From: a virus
DNA length: 47,328 bases
IMG/VR virus record: IMGVR_UViG_3300005264_000007
Span: 1-47,328 of that record
Reading direction: 5' to 3' (one strand)
Of the stretch, positions 1 to 7,478 are shown in pieces. The notes under the pieces are model-generated. The model saw only the letters and a list, made by a program, of their open reading frames with translations. It was not told where the DNA came from and did not search any database. How positions within the stretch are numbered: the stretch's first letter is position 1; each line of letters begins with the position of its first letter. The position numbers were made by a program, and so were the translations under genes.

Positions 1-104
1 CGTCTGTGTTTCGTCTAGAATTTATTCTGTCCTGCTCTTTAGATAACTCAACAGCTATATCCTTCTCTTTCTTGTACAAGATATCTAGCAACTTGTTCTT
101 CTTT
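1..104. repeat. Terminal direct repeat, left copy (assembly overlap)
   Basis: These 104 bases are identical to 47225-47328. Both copies lie inside the same minus-strand reading frame, and joining them keeps that frame open. This is what a circular or circularly permuted genome gives when it is opened at an arbitrary point. The unique genome length would be 47,224 bp. Confidence 0.95.
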
Positions 105-1510
105 CTTGCTATGATATTAGCATCAATACCATATCTCTTAGTCTTATCTTTAACACCGAATATTAGAGCGTCAAGATTTAACCTGTCTGCTACGTTCGCA
201 CCCTTGGCAATATTATTCAATTCAGTAACAGTAAGCTTGTTTGAGTTCTTAAGCTTCTGTATTGCAAGCTTTACGTCTGTGTTTCGTCTAGAATTTATTC
301 TGTCCTGCTTTGTCTTGTTGTTTTCTTTGTTTAACCGTTCCTTGTTAAGTATTGAGATTGTTTGCCTGTTGTTTTTACCACCCTCTTTAGTAGTAGTGTC
401 CCACTTCTTGTGAGCAAGGTCTTTATCCTGTCTCCTGTCTCCGCCTAAGTCTTTTATGTTAGCAATATCCATAGCAGTTGTATTTTTATTGGTACTCCTA
501 ACAAGCCTGCCATCTTCCTTTACGTAACCAAGGGCAGTTTTCTTAGCAAGTTTGTCCTTGCGAAAATCAATTTTATTACTAGCAATGTCCTGCTTAAGCT
601 CCCTATCTTGGTTATATCTTTCAGTCTTTGCTACAAGCTTCCTTTCGTTCAAATCTCTCAATAACGCTCTTGTTAATGCAGCATCGTCCATGGCTTTCTC
701 TTTCAATGCCATCCCATACATAGTCATTGCAGAGTTGTCTCTCTTTTGTGGCTGAAATGCTGGATAACTACCTGCCTTAGGTGCTGCCTGCCCTTGACCA
801 CCAGTTGAAGTAATGTAATTACCTCTAAGCACATCGTGGAAAAAAGCATCACCAGAGATGTCACCACTTTGGTCTGCATCGTTAATCATTTGCTTAGTTT
901 CGGCCAACTTAATTAATTCATTAAGCTTGTCGTTAAGTGGACGTTGGTCTATAGGTGTTTCCTCTTGCTGTACTTGCCGTGGTGGAACTTCCTGTTGTAG
1001 TTGCTGTGGTGGAACCTCTTGAGTAGGTTGGTCCATTGGTGGTTGGTCAACAATAGGTGCTTGCTCATCTAGCCTTGGTGCTTGATCTGTAAGCATATCA
1101 TCGAACCTAGACACATCTCTACCAGAGTTATCAATCATGCTTTCGTCAGGTTGAAACTTTTGCTGCCCACCTTGAGCAGAACCTTGGATCTGATTCATTA
1201 GACCTATTAACTCTTGCCCTTGCTGTCTGGAAAGGTTGTAGTTAGGCTTGTTAGTTCTAGTTCTACTAGACTTAACTTTCTTCTTGCCAACACTTGCATC
1301 AATGGGTTTGCCTTGCTTATCAGGAACTGGGTACCCGTTAAGCCCTTCAAAGTTTTTACTTAAAGCTCTTTCGTACTCATCAATATTATTTGTTTCGTAG
1401 GCAGTACCTTGGTATGTCAGATAAAAAGGCTTACCGTTCTCGTAACTATTAATTGCAGCATCTCTACTGCCTTTAAGTGGGATTGACTCTAGATAGATAC
1501 CTTCTTTCAT
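1..1510 (-). CDS. Internal virion (ejection-type) protein, N-terminal part; gene continues at 47224..46677
   Basis: The frame is open from an ATG at 1510 to base 1. The 104-base overlap shows that it continues at 47224 and stops at 46677, which makes one gene of 685 residues. An AAGGAA ribosome site lies just upstream of the ATG. The first 120 residues are mixed. Residues about 120-190 are rich in Pro and Gln with a repeated QEVPP-type unit. The rest is highly charged, rich in Lys, Arg, Asn and Gln, and looks coiled-coil. The peptide QDRINSRRNTD occurs twice, 91 residues apart, encoded by an exact 36-base repeat. No enzyme motif was recognised. Position among the last virion genes, next to a 937-residue membrane-active-looking protein, suggests an internal head protein ejected with DNA; this is inferred from context. 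Confidence 0.8.
   Translation of the reverse strand, partial: MKEGIYLESIPLKGSRDAAINSYENGKPFYLTYQGTAYETNNIDEYERALSKNFEGLNGYPVPDKQGKPIDASVGKKKVKSSRTRTNKPNYNLSRQQGQELIGLMNQIQGSAQGGQQKFQPDESMIDNSGRDVSRFDDMLTDQAPRLDEQAPIVDQPPMDQPTQEVPPQQLQQEVPPRQVQQEETPIDQRPLNDKLNELIKLAETKQMINDADQSGDISGDAFFHDVLRGNYITSTGGQGQAAPKAGSYPAFQPQKRDNSAMTMYGMALKEKAMDDAALTRALLRDLNERKLVAKTERYNQDRELKQDIASNKIDFRKDKLAKKTALGYVKEDGRLVRSTNKNTTAMDIANIKDLGGDRRQDKDLAHKKWDTTTKEGGKNNRQTISILNKERLNKENNKTKQDRINSRRNTDVKLAIQKLKNSNKLTVTELNNIAKGANVADRLNLDALIFGVKDKTKRYGIDANIIARKKNKLLDILYKKEKDIAVELSKEQDRINSRRNTD
274..309. repeat. 36-bp intragenic direct repeat, second copy of bases 1-36
   Basis: Bases 274-309 equal bases 1-36 (and 47225-47260) without a mismatch, and the flanks on both sides differ. 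Both copies are in frame and encode the same peptide around QDRINSRRNTD. Identity at every codon position suggests a recent duplication or conversion, or selection on the DNA itself. Confidence 0.9.
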
Positions 1511-1519
1511 AATTATTCC

Positions 1520-1954
1520 TTAACCTAAAGCTGCTACTTTTGATGCTAGTATTTTATCCATGTTTTCCCATCTCTTCGATCTTTGCTTCTTCTCTGCTCT
1601 ATTCCGTTCAGCAAGATTGTAAGCGTAAATCATATTTGTAACTGATGGAGTTTGAACTTGGTCACGATACTTTACACCAGTGTAAGCAGAAGCTAAGTCA
1701 CCCCTGCTTCTAGCTTTATTTAACTCTCTTGCTCTTTGAGTTGATTCAATATAATTTGCTAGACCAGAGATAGCATTAAATCTACCCTCAGGGTTTGCTT
1801 TACCCCATTTTGACCACCAACCTTCCTCGTCTGTAGGGTCGTTTGATTCAGCTACATTATTATAGTCAATAGGGTTGTTCCCTACGTCCTGATAGTCTTG
1901 ATCGTCCTTAATAAATGGGTAATTTATTCTTTCCTGTCCACCGATACCATTCAT
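1520..1954 (-). CDS. Hypothetical virion-block protein, 144 aa
   Basis: This 144-residue protein starts at an ATG preceded by AGGAG. It lies 8 bases after the 224-residue gene and 9 bases before the 685-residue gene. The N-terminal third is acidic and Asn/Asp-rich and contains a WWSKWG aromatic cluster. The C-terminal half is basic and helical with many Arg, Lys and Glu. No signal peptide, membrane segment or known domain was recognised. The packed position within the internal-protein block suggests a small virion-associated or assembly protein. The function is unknown. Confidence 0.75.
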   Translation of the reverse strand: MNGIGGQERINYPFIKDDQDYQDVGNNPIDYNNVAESNDPTDEEGWWSKWGKANPEGRFNAISGLANYIESTQRARELNKARSRGDLASAYTGVKYRDQVQTPSVTNMIYAYNLAERNRAEKKQRSKRWENMDKILASKVAALG

Positions 1955-1962
1955 TCTAACTC

Positions 1963-2637
1963 CTAATATTGATAATTGCCAAGGTTGTAAGATTGCATTT
2001 GTCTTGCAGGTGTTTGCGTTCTTGCTTGTGGTTGGTTCGCTAAAGCATCTAACTTATTGCCCATAGCTTGGTCTTGCTTATATCCTGCATATGCCTGTGT
2101 ACCTGCTGCACCTAAGTTTAGCATTGTTGAAAACAAGCTAGGCTTCTGTTGTGCTGCCTGATACTGGTTCATTGCAAACATATCTCTATTTTGATTCTGT
2201 GTTTGGTTATTCCTTTGACCAATCAATCCAAGCTGATCGCCAACTAATGACTTTTGAAAACCATACTTATCTGAAAGTTGTTGCTCGTAATCACCTGCTG
2301 ATGTTTGAGCTGCAAGGTTCTGATACATAGATCCTGCTTTATTTGTTTGGCCACTACCACTAGTTAAACCTCTTCTAATCGAATTGATGTCGTTACCACT
2401 TCTCATTAGATTTGAACCTGTGTTAGCAATGTTCATTTCGTTTAGACGCTTAAATTTATCGTAACCGTAATCAAGGTTTTTTTGGGCAGATAACTTATGC
2501 CCAGCGATATCTCTATCTGCAAACTCGCTCTTGTCACCTATAGCACCTTCAACATTTTGATAATATCGCTCATCAGTTGTTGCTAATGATGGTGGAGCTA
2601 TGTCTTTAGTTCCAAGTATTCCACTAAGTAAACCCAT
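1963..2637 (-). CDS. Putative internal virion protein, Gln/Asn-rich, 224 aa
   Basis: The start ATG has an AGGAGAA ribosome site. The N-terminus (MGLLSGILG) is short and hydrophobic. The body is rich in Gln, Asn, Gly, Ala and Tyr with long low-complexity helical stretches and no enzymatic motif. Many podoviruses carry two or three such Ala/Gln-rich proteins directly downstream of the tail nozzle and connector genes, and these form the ejectosome (P22 gp7/gp16/gp20 or T7 gp14-16 type). The assignment rests on composition and gene order, not on recognised homology. Confidence 0.75.
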   Translation of the reverse strand: MGLLSGILGTKDIAPPSLATTDERYYQNVEGAIGDKSEFADRDIAGHKLSAQKNLDYGYDKFKRLNEMNIANTGSNLMRSGNDINSIRRGLTSGSGQTNKAGSMYQNLAAQTSAGDYEQQLSDKYGFQKSLVGDQLGLIGQRNNQTQNQNRDMFAMNQYQAAQQKPSLFSTMLNLGAAGTQAYAGYKQDQAMGNKLDALANQPQARTQTPARQMQSYNLGNYQY

Positions 2638-2648
2638 ATATAATTCTC

Positions 2649-3332
2649 CTAAACTAAAACACTACCCGTTGCACTTCCCGTAGCACCACCAATTGATGCA
2701 CCTGCCGCAGCACCTGCTGGGCCACCATACATACCACCTATTATACCACCACCAATCGTACCTGCTGCTGTAAGCATACCTGAATACATGCTTTTCTTGC
2801 TAGCGTTTGCATCAGACTGAGCTTTCCATTCTGCCATTCTAGCCTTGTTAATATTGTTTGTGGCAACATTAGCTTGGTTTAAAATGCTTGTTTGATATTG
2901 AGGCATATTCATAGATGATTCTAGTTGTCTGCCCTCTTGTCCAGCTATATTTTGAGCTTCATATTGCTTTGCTAGGTCGTTATACATATCACTAGTTAGA
3001 GTATTACTTCTACTTACTTCTCGTTGCTGCCTATCTCCAAGCCTAGCTGCAGTACCTACACCTTGACCACCACCAATCTGCATTGCTTGATTTGCGTTTG
3101 CGTAATTCGATCCTATGCTTGAAGCGTTTAAACCTTGTGTTTGAGCTTTTTGAGCTTCAAGGTCTGCCATTGTTAGACCAAAAGTTTTGTTTGCACCAGT
3201 TACAGGAGTTTTAGCAATACCACTTAATCTATTGGTGTACGCTTCTGCATTATCTAAATACTTACCATCTGTTATTAATGGAGAAGGAGTGTCTAAACTT
3301 CCACCTGTGAAAAACTTCTTAACCTCATTCAT
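2649..3332 (-). CDS. Putative internal virion/ejection protein with C-terminal glycine-zipper, 227 aa
   Basis: The first 185 residues are Ala/Gln/Asn-rich and helical. The last 40 form a Gly/Ala-rich hydrophobic segment (GGIIGGMYGGPAGAAAGA and on) typical of membrane-inserting glycine zippers. T7 gp14-like ejection proteins are small and carry a comparable membrane-active segment, so a role in forming the DNA channel through the host envelope is plausible. The gene abuts the connector gene at 3333 and is followed by two similar virion genes. The role is inferred from composition and position. Confidence 0.75.
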   Translation of the reverse strand: MNEVKKFFTGGSLDTPSPLITDGKYLDNAEAYTNRLSGIAKTPVTGANKTFGLTMADLEAQKAQTQGLNASSIGSNYANANQAMQIGGGQGVGTAARLGDRQQREVSRSNTLTSDMYNDLAKQYEAQNIAGQEGRQLESSMNMPQYQTSILNQANVATNNINKARMAEWKAQSDANASKKSMYSGMLTAAGTIGGGIIGGMYGGPAGAAAGASIGGATGSATGSVLV

Positions 3333-4019
3333 CTAACACCCCACCGAATCATTATAGTGTGACATGTCTAGCAGAACTCTATCATCATCATCGTCTACAA
3401 CCATGTCGTTTAGAGTTGACTCCATAGAAAAGAATAACTCTTTCTCTAATGCCTTCTCATCTACTGCCCTGTCGTCACCATCTTTAAGTAGTATCTTTGT
3501 CTTAACTATACTTATAATGTAATCCTCAAACTCTTCTATATCTAGCACATCACTATCTGCAACTAACTTTACTGCTGATCTGATATACCAGATATGTAAA
3601 GTACCTGCCGCACTTGTGTAAGGGAAAAGTTGTATCTTCTTACCTTCACCAGTAACATTTACTGGTAACCAAGTTAAAGTGCTATCTGCTGATGGATCAT
3701 TGATATCTGCACCAGTAGCTTTGTCTAGCTCACGAACCTTTTTAACTGTGTAAGCTGCACCATTGTTGTCGTCAAATACAATCTTCTTAATCTTGTTAGC
3801 GTAAATGTCAGTAGGGTAATCAACCTTATTACTAGCTGATGTGATTGCTACTTCAAGGTATGAAAGGAAGTAGGTATCAGACATCTTGTGTATAGTTGAT
3901 TCAGCTTTCTTGATTGCTATGTTAATCAACCTGTCTATATCCTCACTGGTAACAAAGTCCTCTTCGTAGAGGTCTAGGTCGTCAATAATGACATCTCTCA
4001 TCTCTTTAAGCGTACTCAT
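3333..4019 (-). CDS. Head-tail connector/adaptor protein, 228 aa
   Basis: The layout matches the short-tail adaptor family (T7 gp11 tail tubular A / P22 gp4 type). An acidic helical N-terminus (MRDVIIDDLDL, then DIDRLINIAIKKAE) is followed by a beta-rich middle (VDYPTDIYANKIKKIVF). A segment around IQLFPYTSAAGTLHIWYIRSA precedes a final acidic helix (FEDYIISIVKTKILLKDGDDR). Such proteins form a ring under the portal and carry the nozzle. The neighbouring 53-residue gene and the 761-residue nozzle candidate upstream fit this. The family call is by motif pattern and gene order. Confidence 0.75.
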   Translation of the reverse strand: MSTLKEMRDVIIDDLDLYEEDFVTSEDIDRLINIAIKKAESTIHKMSDTYFLSYLEVAITSASNKVDYPTDIYANKIKKIVFDDNNGAAYTVKKVRELDKATGADINDPSADSTLTWLPVNVTGEGKKIQLFPYTSAAGTLHIWYIRSAVKLVADSDVLDIEEFEDYIISIVKTKILLKDGDDRAVDEKALEKELFFSMESTLNDMVVDDDDDRVLLDMSHYNDSVGC

Positions 4020-4181
4020 TTACCCACCTAATGCTGTCAATCTAATATCTATATCGACAAGTATTTCTGCTATGTTATCCAGTATAATCCTGATAGATTC
4101 AATGTTGTCTCTGTTGGCATCATCAAGGTCATACCTTAACTCTCCAACCTTTAAATCAGGACTTCTGCTCTCATTACTCAT
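4020..4181 (-). CDS. Small conserved-context protein between nozzle and connector, 53 aa
   Basis: A complete frame runs from an ATG at 4181 (overlapping the end of the 761-residue gene) to a TAA directly before the connector gene. An AGAGG ribosome site lies upstream. The product begins MSNESRSPDLKVGELRYDLDD and continues as a helical, Ile-rich stretch ending RLTALGG. It fills the only gap between two virion genes exactly, with overlaps typical of translation coupling. The function is unknown. A small tail-joint or chaperone protein is possible. Confidence 0.75.
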   Translation of the reverse strand: MSNESRSPDLKVGELRYDLDDANRDNIESIRIILDNIAEILVDIDIRLTALGG

Positions 4182-6459
4182 TTGATCCGCTATCCTCTTT
4201 CTGATAATTGTCGCCCATTTCTTTCAATGGTGCAAACATGAAGGAATAACTATGAAGCTCAACTTGTTGGTTCTTGTTGATACCAACTATCTCCCATTCT
4301 GCTACTGCTGATTCAGTGAATTGCGTCCCATAGACTACAACCTTTTTAGCAATAACTTCTTCAATTAATGCTGATGCACCATTGGCAACGATTGAGTAGT
4401 CCAGTATATCATCTGGCCAGTCGTCACCTGAGTTAAGGGTAATCTCATACCTTCTAGGTATTAGTGGATCCAACACATTTAATACAACAGTTGCTAAGCC
4501 AAATAGGTCTGACTTAAATATGGTTGTTCGTGCAGGATATAGTTCTACTTGCTTCCTTCTAAAACGTAGTCCACGTTTAGGAAAGTGCCTTGACTCTGTT
4601 TTAGTTGCTGATCTTCTCCATGTAGTGTCAGGGTTGCCCCAGAAGAAGTTCTCGTCTCTCCACACCCATGAACCAAAGTGCCTGATCTCCTTCATCTCTT
4701 TGGATACCATGCCATCATCGTTGTTGCTTTTAAGTCCAATGCAAGTATCTGATTCAGACTGAAAGGTAATGTTTAACTTCTTACCCCACTTCCTAACCAT
4801 AGACATTCCAAGCCCATCAATGATTGACTTGAATCTAAATGGAATACCATATCGCTTGGTTCTAAGTAACGTACCTGCACCACTGTAAACTGGTGTGATA
4901 AAACCTCTTGCATCTTCATGGTGGTTGTAAATGTTCCCATCATACTCACCACGAAGTAAGTCGAAGTCGTCCATGTATAGACAACGTGACTCCATTGTTG
5001 CTGGCCTTATCAAAGTGAAACCACCTGTGACGATTGAGTAAACCAACATCACATCATTGCTTGACTCGTCTGTTGCTATCCAATAAAGGATCTCATGTCG
5101 TTTGTCATAGGCACCATATATCTTAGTGTTCTCACTTGATGGATCGAACAGGTCTGTGAAAAAGTTAGTAAGTCCAATATCTGCAGCTTGTACTTTAAAG
5201 CCGTCAGATATAAACACCCCTGTATTACCTACAAAGAATAGGCCGACAGAAGTCTCAATTACAGAGTTAGACGATAGGCAACCTATTGATCTACTAATTA
5301 TAATAGGTCTGATAAACCCTTCGCCCATCTGTGTTGATATACCTTCTATCCTGTAAATATACGACTTGGTTTGGATAACCATTCTACCATTGATAGATCC
5401 ACCACCCATTACATCGTCTGCCAATATCTCATAGGCATCTAGGTCACATGAACCGAAAGCGTTTGGTGCCCCTTGGATAAACCTATTTCTGTAATTGTAA
5501 ACATCTGATCCAATAGTTTCAGAAGGTGATAGGTAGTAGACTGTGTTGCCGTTCATTGCTACCGATGTACACTGTGGAGCAGGGTAGTAAGGAATTGGTT
5601 CTTTACCATCAGCGTCTTGATTATCATATACTGTTGATCTTCCAGTCGTGCTTATCGCTGCATCACTTTCATTGTCAGTGAAGTTAGTTATAGTCGTTGA
5701 TTTATTGCCTATGTGGTGAAAGGTGCTACCATTATGAATTGTTCTAAAACACTCAATAAAGGCAACCGTTCCATCAACTCTCATTGCAGTTGTTGGGGTT
5801 ACGAACCCAGATATAGTCACACCGACACCAACGTCTAGAGCTTCATGTTCTACTGTTGGACCTGATATCTTATGAACTACACCATTAATCACATACTCAA
5901 TAGAGTAGTGAAACCTGTACTTCCAGTTGCTACCAGAACCAGAACCATTGTCTATGATCGTACCATTAACCTCTGGAAGTCCTGCTCTAATAGACCTTAG
6001 TCCAGTTGTCGTTGACATTCCCATGTGTCGCTGTATCCATTCAGCATTAGCAATCATCATTGGGATTGAACCTGCTTCATTGGCAACAATCAACCTATCC
6101 TGTGACTCAACGTAACTTGTAATGTCGTCTGCATCTATTGGATGGTTTGACTCTGAGAAGAACGTTGACGAGTTAGGTGTGCTTACAAGTGAAGCTGTCT
6201 GAGCAACCTCATCAAGTAAGTAAAGTTGATTGCTTCTGGTAAATACTAAATCATCACCTACTCTTGCCATGAAGTTTATAGGTGCGATTGCTTCCCTTGT
6301 ATACTTGTAATCAAAACCATCAACAGTCTTTAAGACTCTCTCTGATGTTGGTATGAAGTTTTCAATCAGTTCAGCTTTACCGTTCTCGCCATCAACAACC
6401 TTGTCAGTTATTCCTTTCGATATATCAGGATAATGTGCAATCTGATATTTAAGTGGCAT
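4174..6459 (-). CDS. Putative tail nozzle / tail tubular protein B-like, 761 aa
   Basis: This large beta-rich protein has many short repeats of hydrophobic-aromatic strands and a start overlapping the upstream stop (TAATG). It begins MPLKYQIAHYPDISKG, then GKAELIENFIPTSERVLKTVDGF. That opening is like phage nozzle proteins that start by naming the set of solved variables and then build a propeller-like body. The segments MNGNTVYYLSPSE, VGLFFVGNTGVFISDG and DKRHEILYWIATDE look like propeller blades. Size and place next to the connector fit the T7 gp12 / P22 gp10 role of closing the tail tube. The C-terminus is acidic. Confidence 0.65.
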   Translation of the reverse strand: MPLKYQIAHYPDISKGITDKVVDGENGKAELIENFIPTSERVLKTVDGFDYKYTREAIAPINFMARVGDDLVFTRSNQLYLLDEVAQTASLVSTPNSSTFFSESNHPIDADDITSYVESQDRLIVANEAGSIPMMIANAEWIQRHMGMSTTTGLRSIRAGLPEVNGTIIDNGSGSGSNWKYRFHYSIEYVINGVVHKISGPTVEHEALDVGVGVTISGFVTPTTAMRVDGTVAFIECFRTIHNGSTFHHIGNKSTTITNFTDNESDAAISTTGRSTVYDNQDADGKEPIPYYPAPQCTSVAMNGNTVYYLSPSETIGSDVYNYRNRFIQGAPNAFGSCDLDAYEILADDVMGGGSINGRMVIQTKSYIYRIEGISTQMGEGFIRPIIISRSIGCLSSNSVIETSVGLFFVGNTGVFISDGFKVQAADIGLTNFFTDLFDPSSENTKIYGAYDKRHEILYWIATDESSNDVMLVYSIVTGGFTLIRPATMESRCLYMDDFDLLRGEYDGNIYNHHEDARGFITPVYSGAGTLLRTKRYGIPFRFKSIIDGLGMSMVRKWGKKLNITFQSESDTCIGLKSNNDDGMVSKEMKEIRHFGSWVWRDENFFWGNPDTTWRRSATKTESRHFPKRGLRFRRKQVELYPARTTIFKSDLFGLATVVLNVLDPLIPRRYEITLNSGDDWPDDILDYSIVANGASALIEEVIAKKVVVYGTQFTESAVAEWEIVGINKNQQVELHSYSFMFAPLKEMGDNYQKEDSGSNE

Positions 6460-6881
6460 TAGAAACTCACTACTTTAATTTTGTCTATGTTGTTATCAAT
6501 ACTATAAAGTTTAATCTGGTTAGCACTCACCTTTTCCCATGATGGGAAGAACTGCTCATAAGTAACTCCTGCATCAATAGAGGTGTAAAACTGTCTCTCA
6601 TGGGTATCAATCTCATTCCCAGTTAAAGTGAAGGCACAATAATATCTGCCAGTAGATGCTATCTCTGTCCAAGTGTAATGCACACCACCTGTAAATTCTT
6701 GGTATGACTTCTCAAACTGAGCAGTAATTACCTTTGAATCATCACCATCATGGTTGTGTATTGCTATCCTGTTAATGAAGTCTTCAAGTACTGAAAACAA
6801 TGGATCACCACTGTCCTTAGAATCAGGTAGGTAGTATGGGCCGTTATTATATGTGCTAGTTCCTACTATTTCAGTTGCCAT
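6459..6881 (-). CDS. Tail-associated protein, 140 aa
   Basis: The protein begins MATEIVGTSTYNNGPYYLPD. It contains an HNHDGDDSK stretch of the kind seen in phage tail proteins that describe a repeated 'event' loop, followed by a beta-strand-rich C-terminal domain. It overlaps both neighbours by a base or so and is translated between the fibre-end gene and the nozzle gene. It probably joins fibre or spike to the tail hub. No enzyme motif was seen. Confidence 0.6.
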   Translation of the reverse strand: MATEIVGTSTYNNGPYYLPDSKDSGDPLFSVLEDFINRIAIHNHDGDDSKVITAQFEKSYQEFTGGVHYTWTEIASTGRYYCAFTLTGNEIDTHERQFYTSIDAGVTYEQFFPSWEKVSANQIKLYSIDNNIDKIKVVSF

Positions 6882-7477
6882 TAGTTACCTGCCAATATTG
6901 CTAACATTTCAGTTTTAATTTCTTCTGTTACTATTGTACCATCAGGAGTTATATTTGCAATCAATCCGTAGGCTTTGTCTGGTCTACCCTTTAGTAGTTT
7001 AGTCGTAACCTCTTCAAAAGTTATCTCCATGGCATCTATCTGAGCTTCATCAAGTCTGCTCACATTGCATCCAGCTATATAGTTCAATGCATCTTCACAC
7101 CTGTTTTTATATAGTTTGCCTATAGCTACTGTGTCTCTACGTAAAGCTGCAGCTTCATGCTCTGCAGTTACGTCCTCTATGGTGTACTCATATTCAGCGT
7201 GTAACCTAACCCACATTTCAGGGTCTTTGTTATCAAATTCCTTGATGAACTCGCCATCTTCAACTAAAAGTTCTTCATTGTAGTCTACCTCATTGTCGTA
7301 GTTTAAGCCTTTTTTAGGTAGTTCACGCTCACAGTAATATAAACCCCAAGCTTTACCGCTTTCACCTTTAGCAACATGAATAGAAACCCATTCCAGTGCT
7401 TCTTCATTGGTTGGGAACTTTACTGGCCCATTAGTTGTTTCTTGGGTTGCTCTGTCTTTTATAGTTATTTTAATCAT
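6881..7477 (-). CDS. Protein downstream of the C1q fibre, possible fibre-associated protein, 198 aa
   Basis: I place the start at the ATG at 7477, which has AAGGTGG upstream, rather than an in-frame TTG at 7498. The protein begins MIKITIKDRATQ. Its first 60 residues resemble a small alpha-beta fold with a FPTNEEALEWV helix. The middle is strongly acidic, and the C-terminal half is helical. It follows the large fibre gene directly, the usual place for fibre chaperones or adhesin tips. The function is inferred from place only. Confidence 0.7.
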   Translation of the reverse strand: MIKITIKDRATQETTNGPVKFPTNEEALEWVSIHVAKGESGKAWGLYYCERELPKKGLNYDNEVDYNEELLVEDGEFIKEFDNKDPEMWVRLHAEYEYTIEDVTAEHEAAALRRDTVAIGKLYKNRCEDALNYIAGCNVSRLDEAQIDAMEITFEEVTTKLLKGRPDKAYGLIANITPDGTIVTEEIKTEMLAILAGN

Positions 7478-7478
7478 A

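Noticed and set aside
1-104. T7-like fixed terminal repeat
   Set aside because: The repeat is inside a reading frame that continues through it, so an assembly overlap of a circular or permuted genome is the simpler reading. It is kept open as a check by read-end mapping.
6-413. Plus-strand 135-codon frame at the window start
   Set aside because: It is antisense to the 685-residue virion gene, which is open and continuous across the joint. The hydrophobic Ser/Leu/Phe-rich product is a mirror of a Lys/Glu/Asn-rich coding strand.
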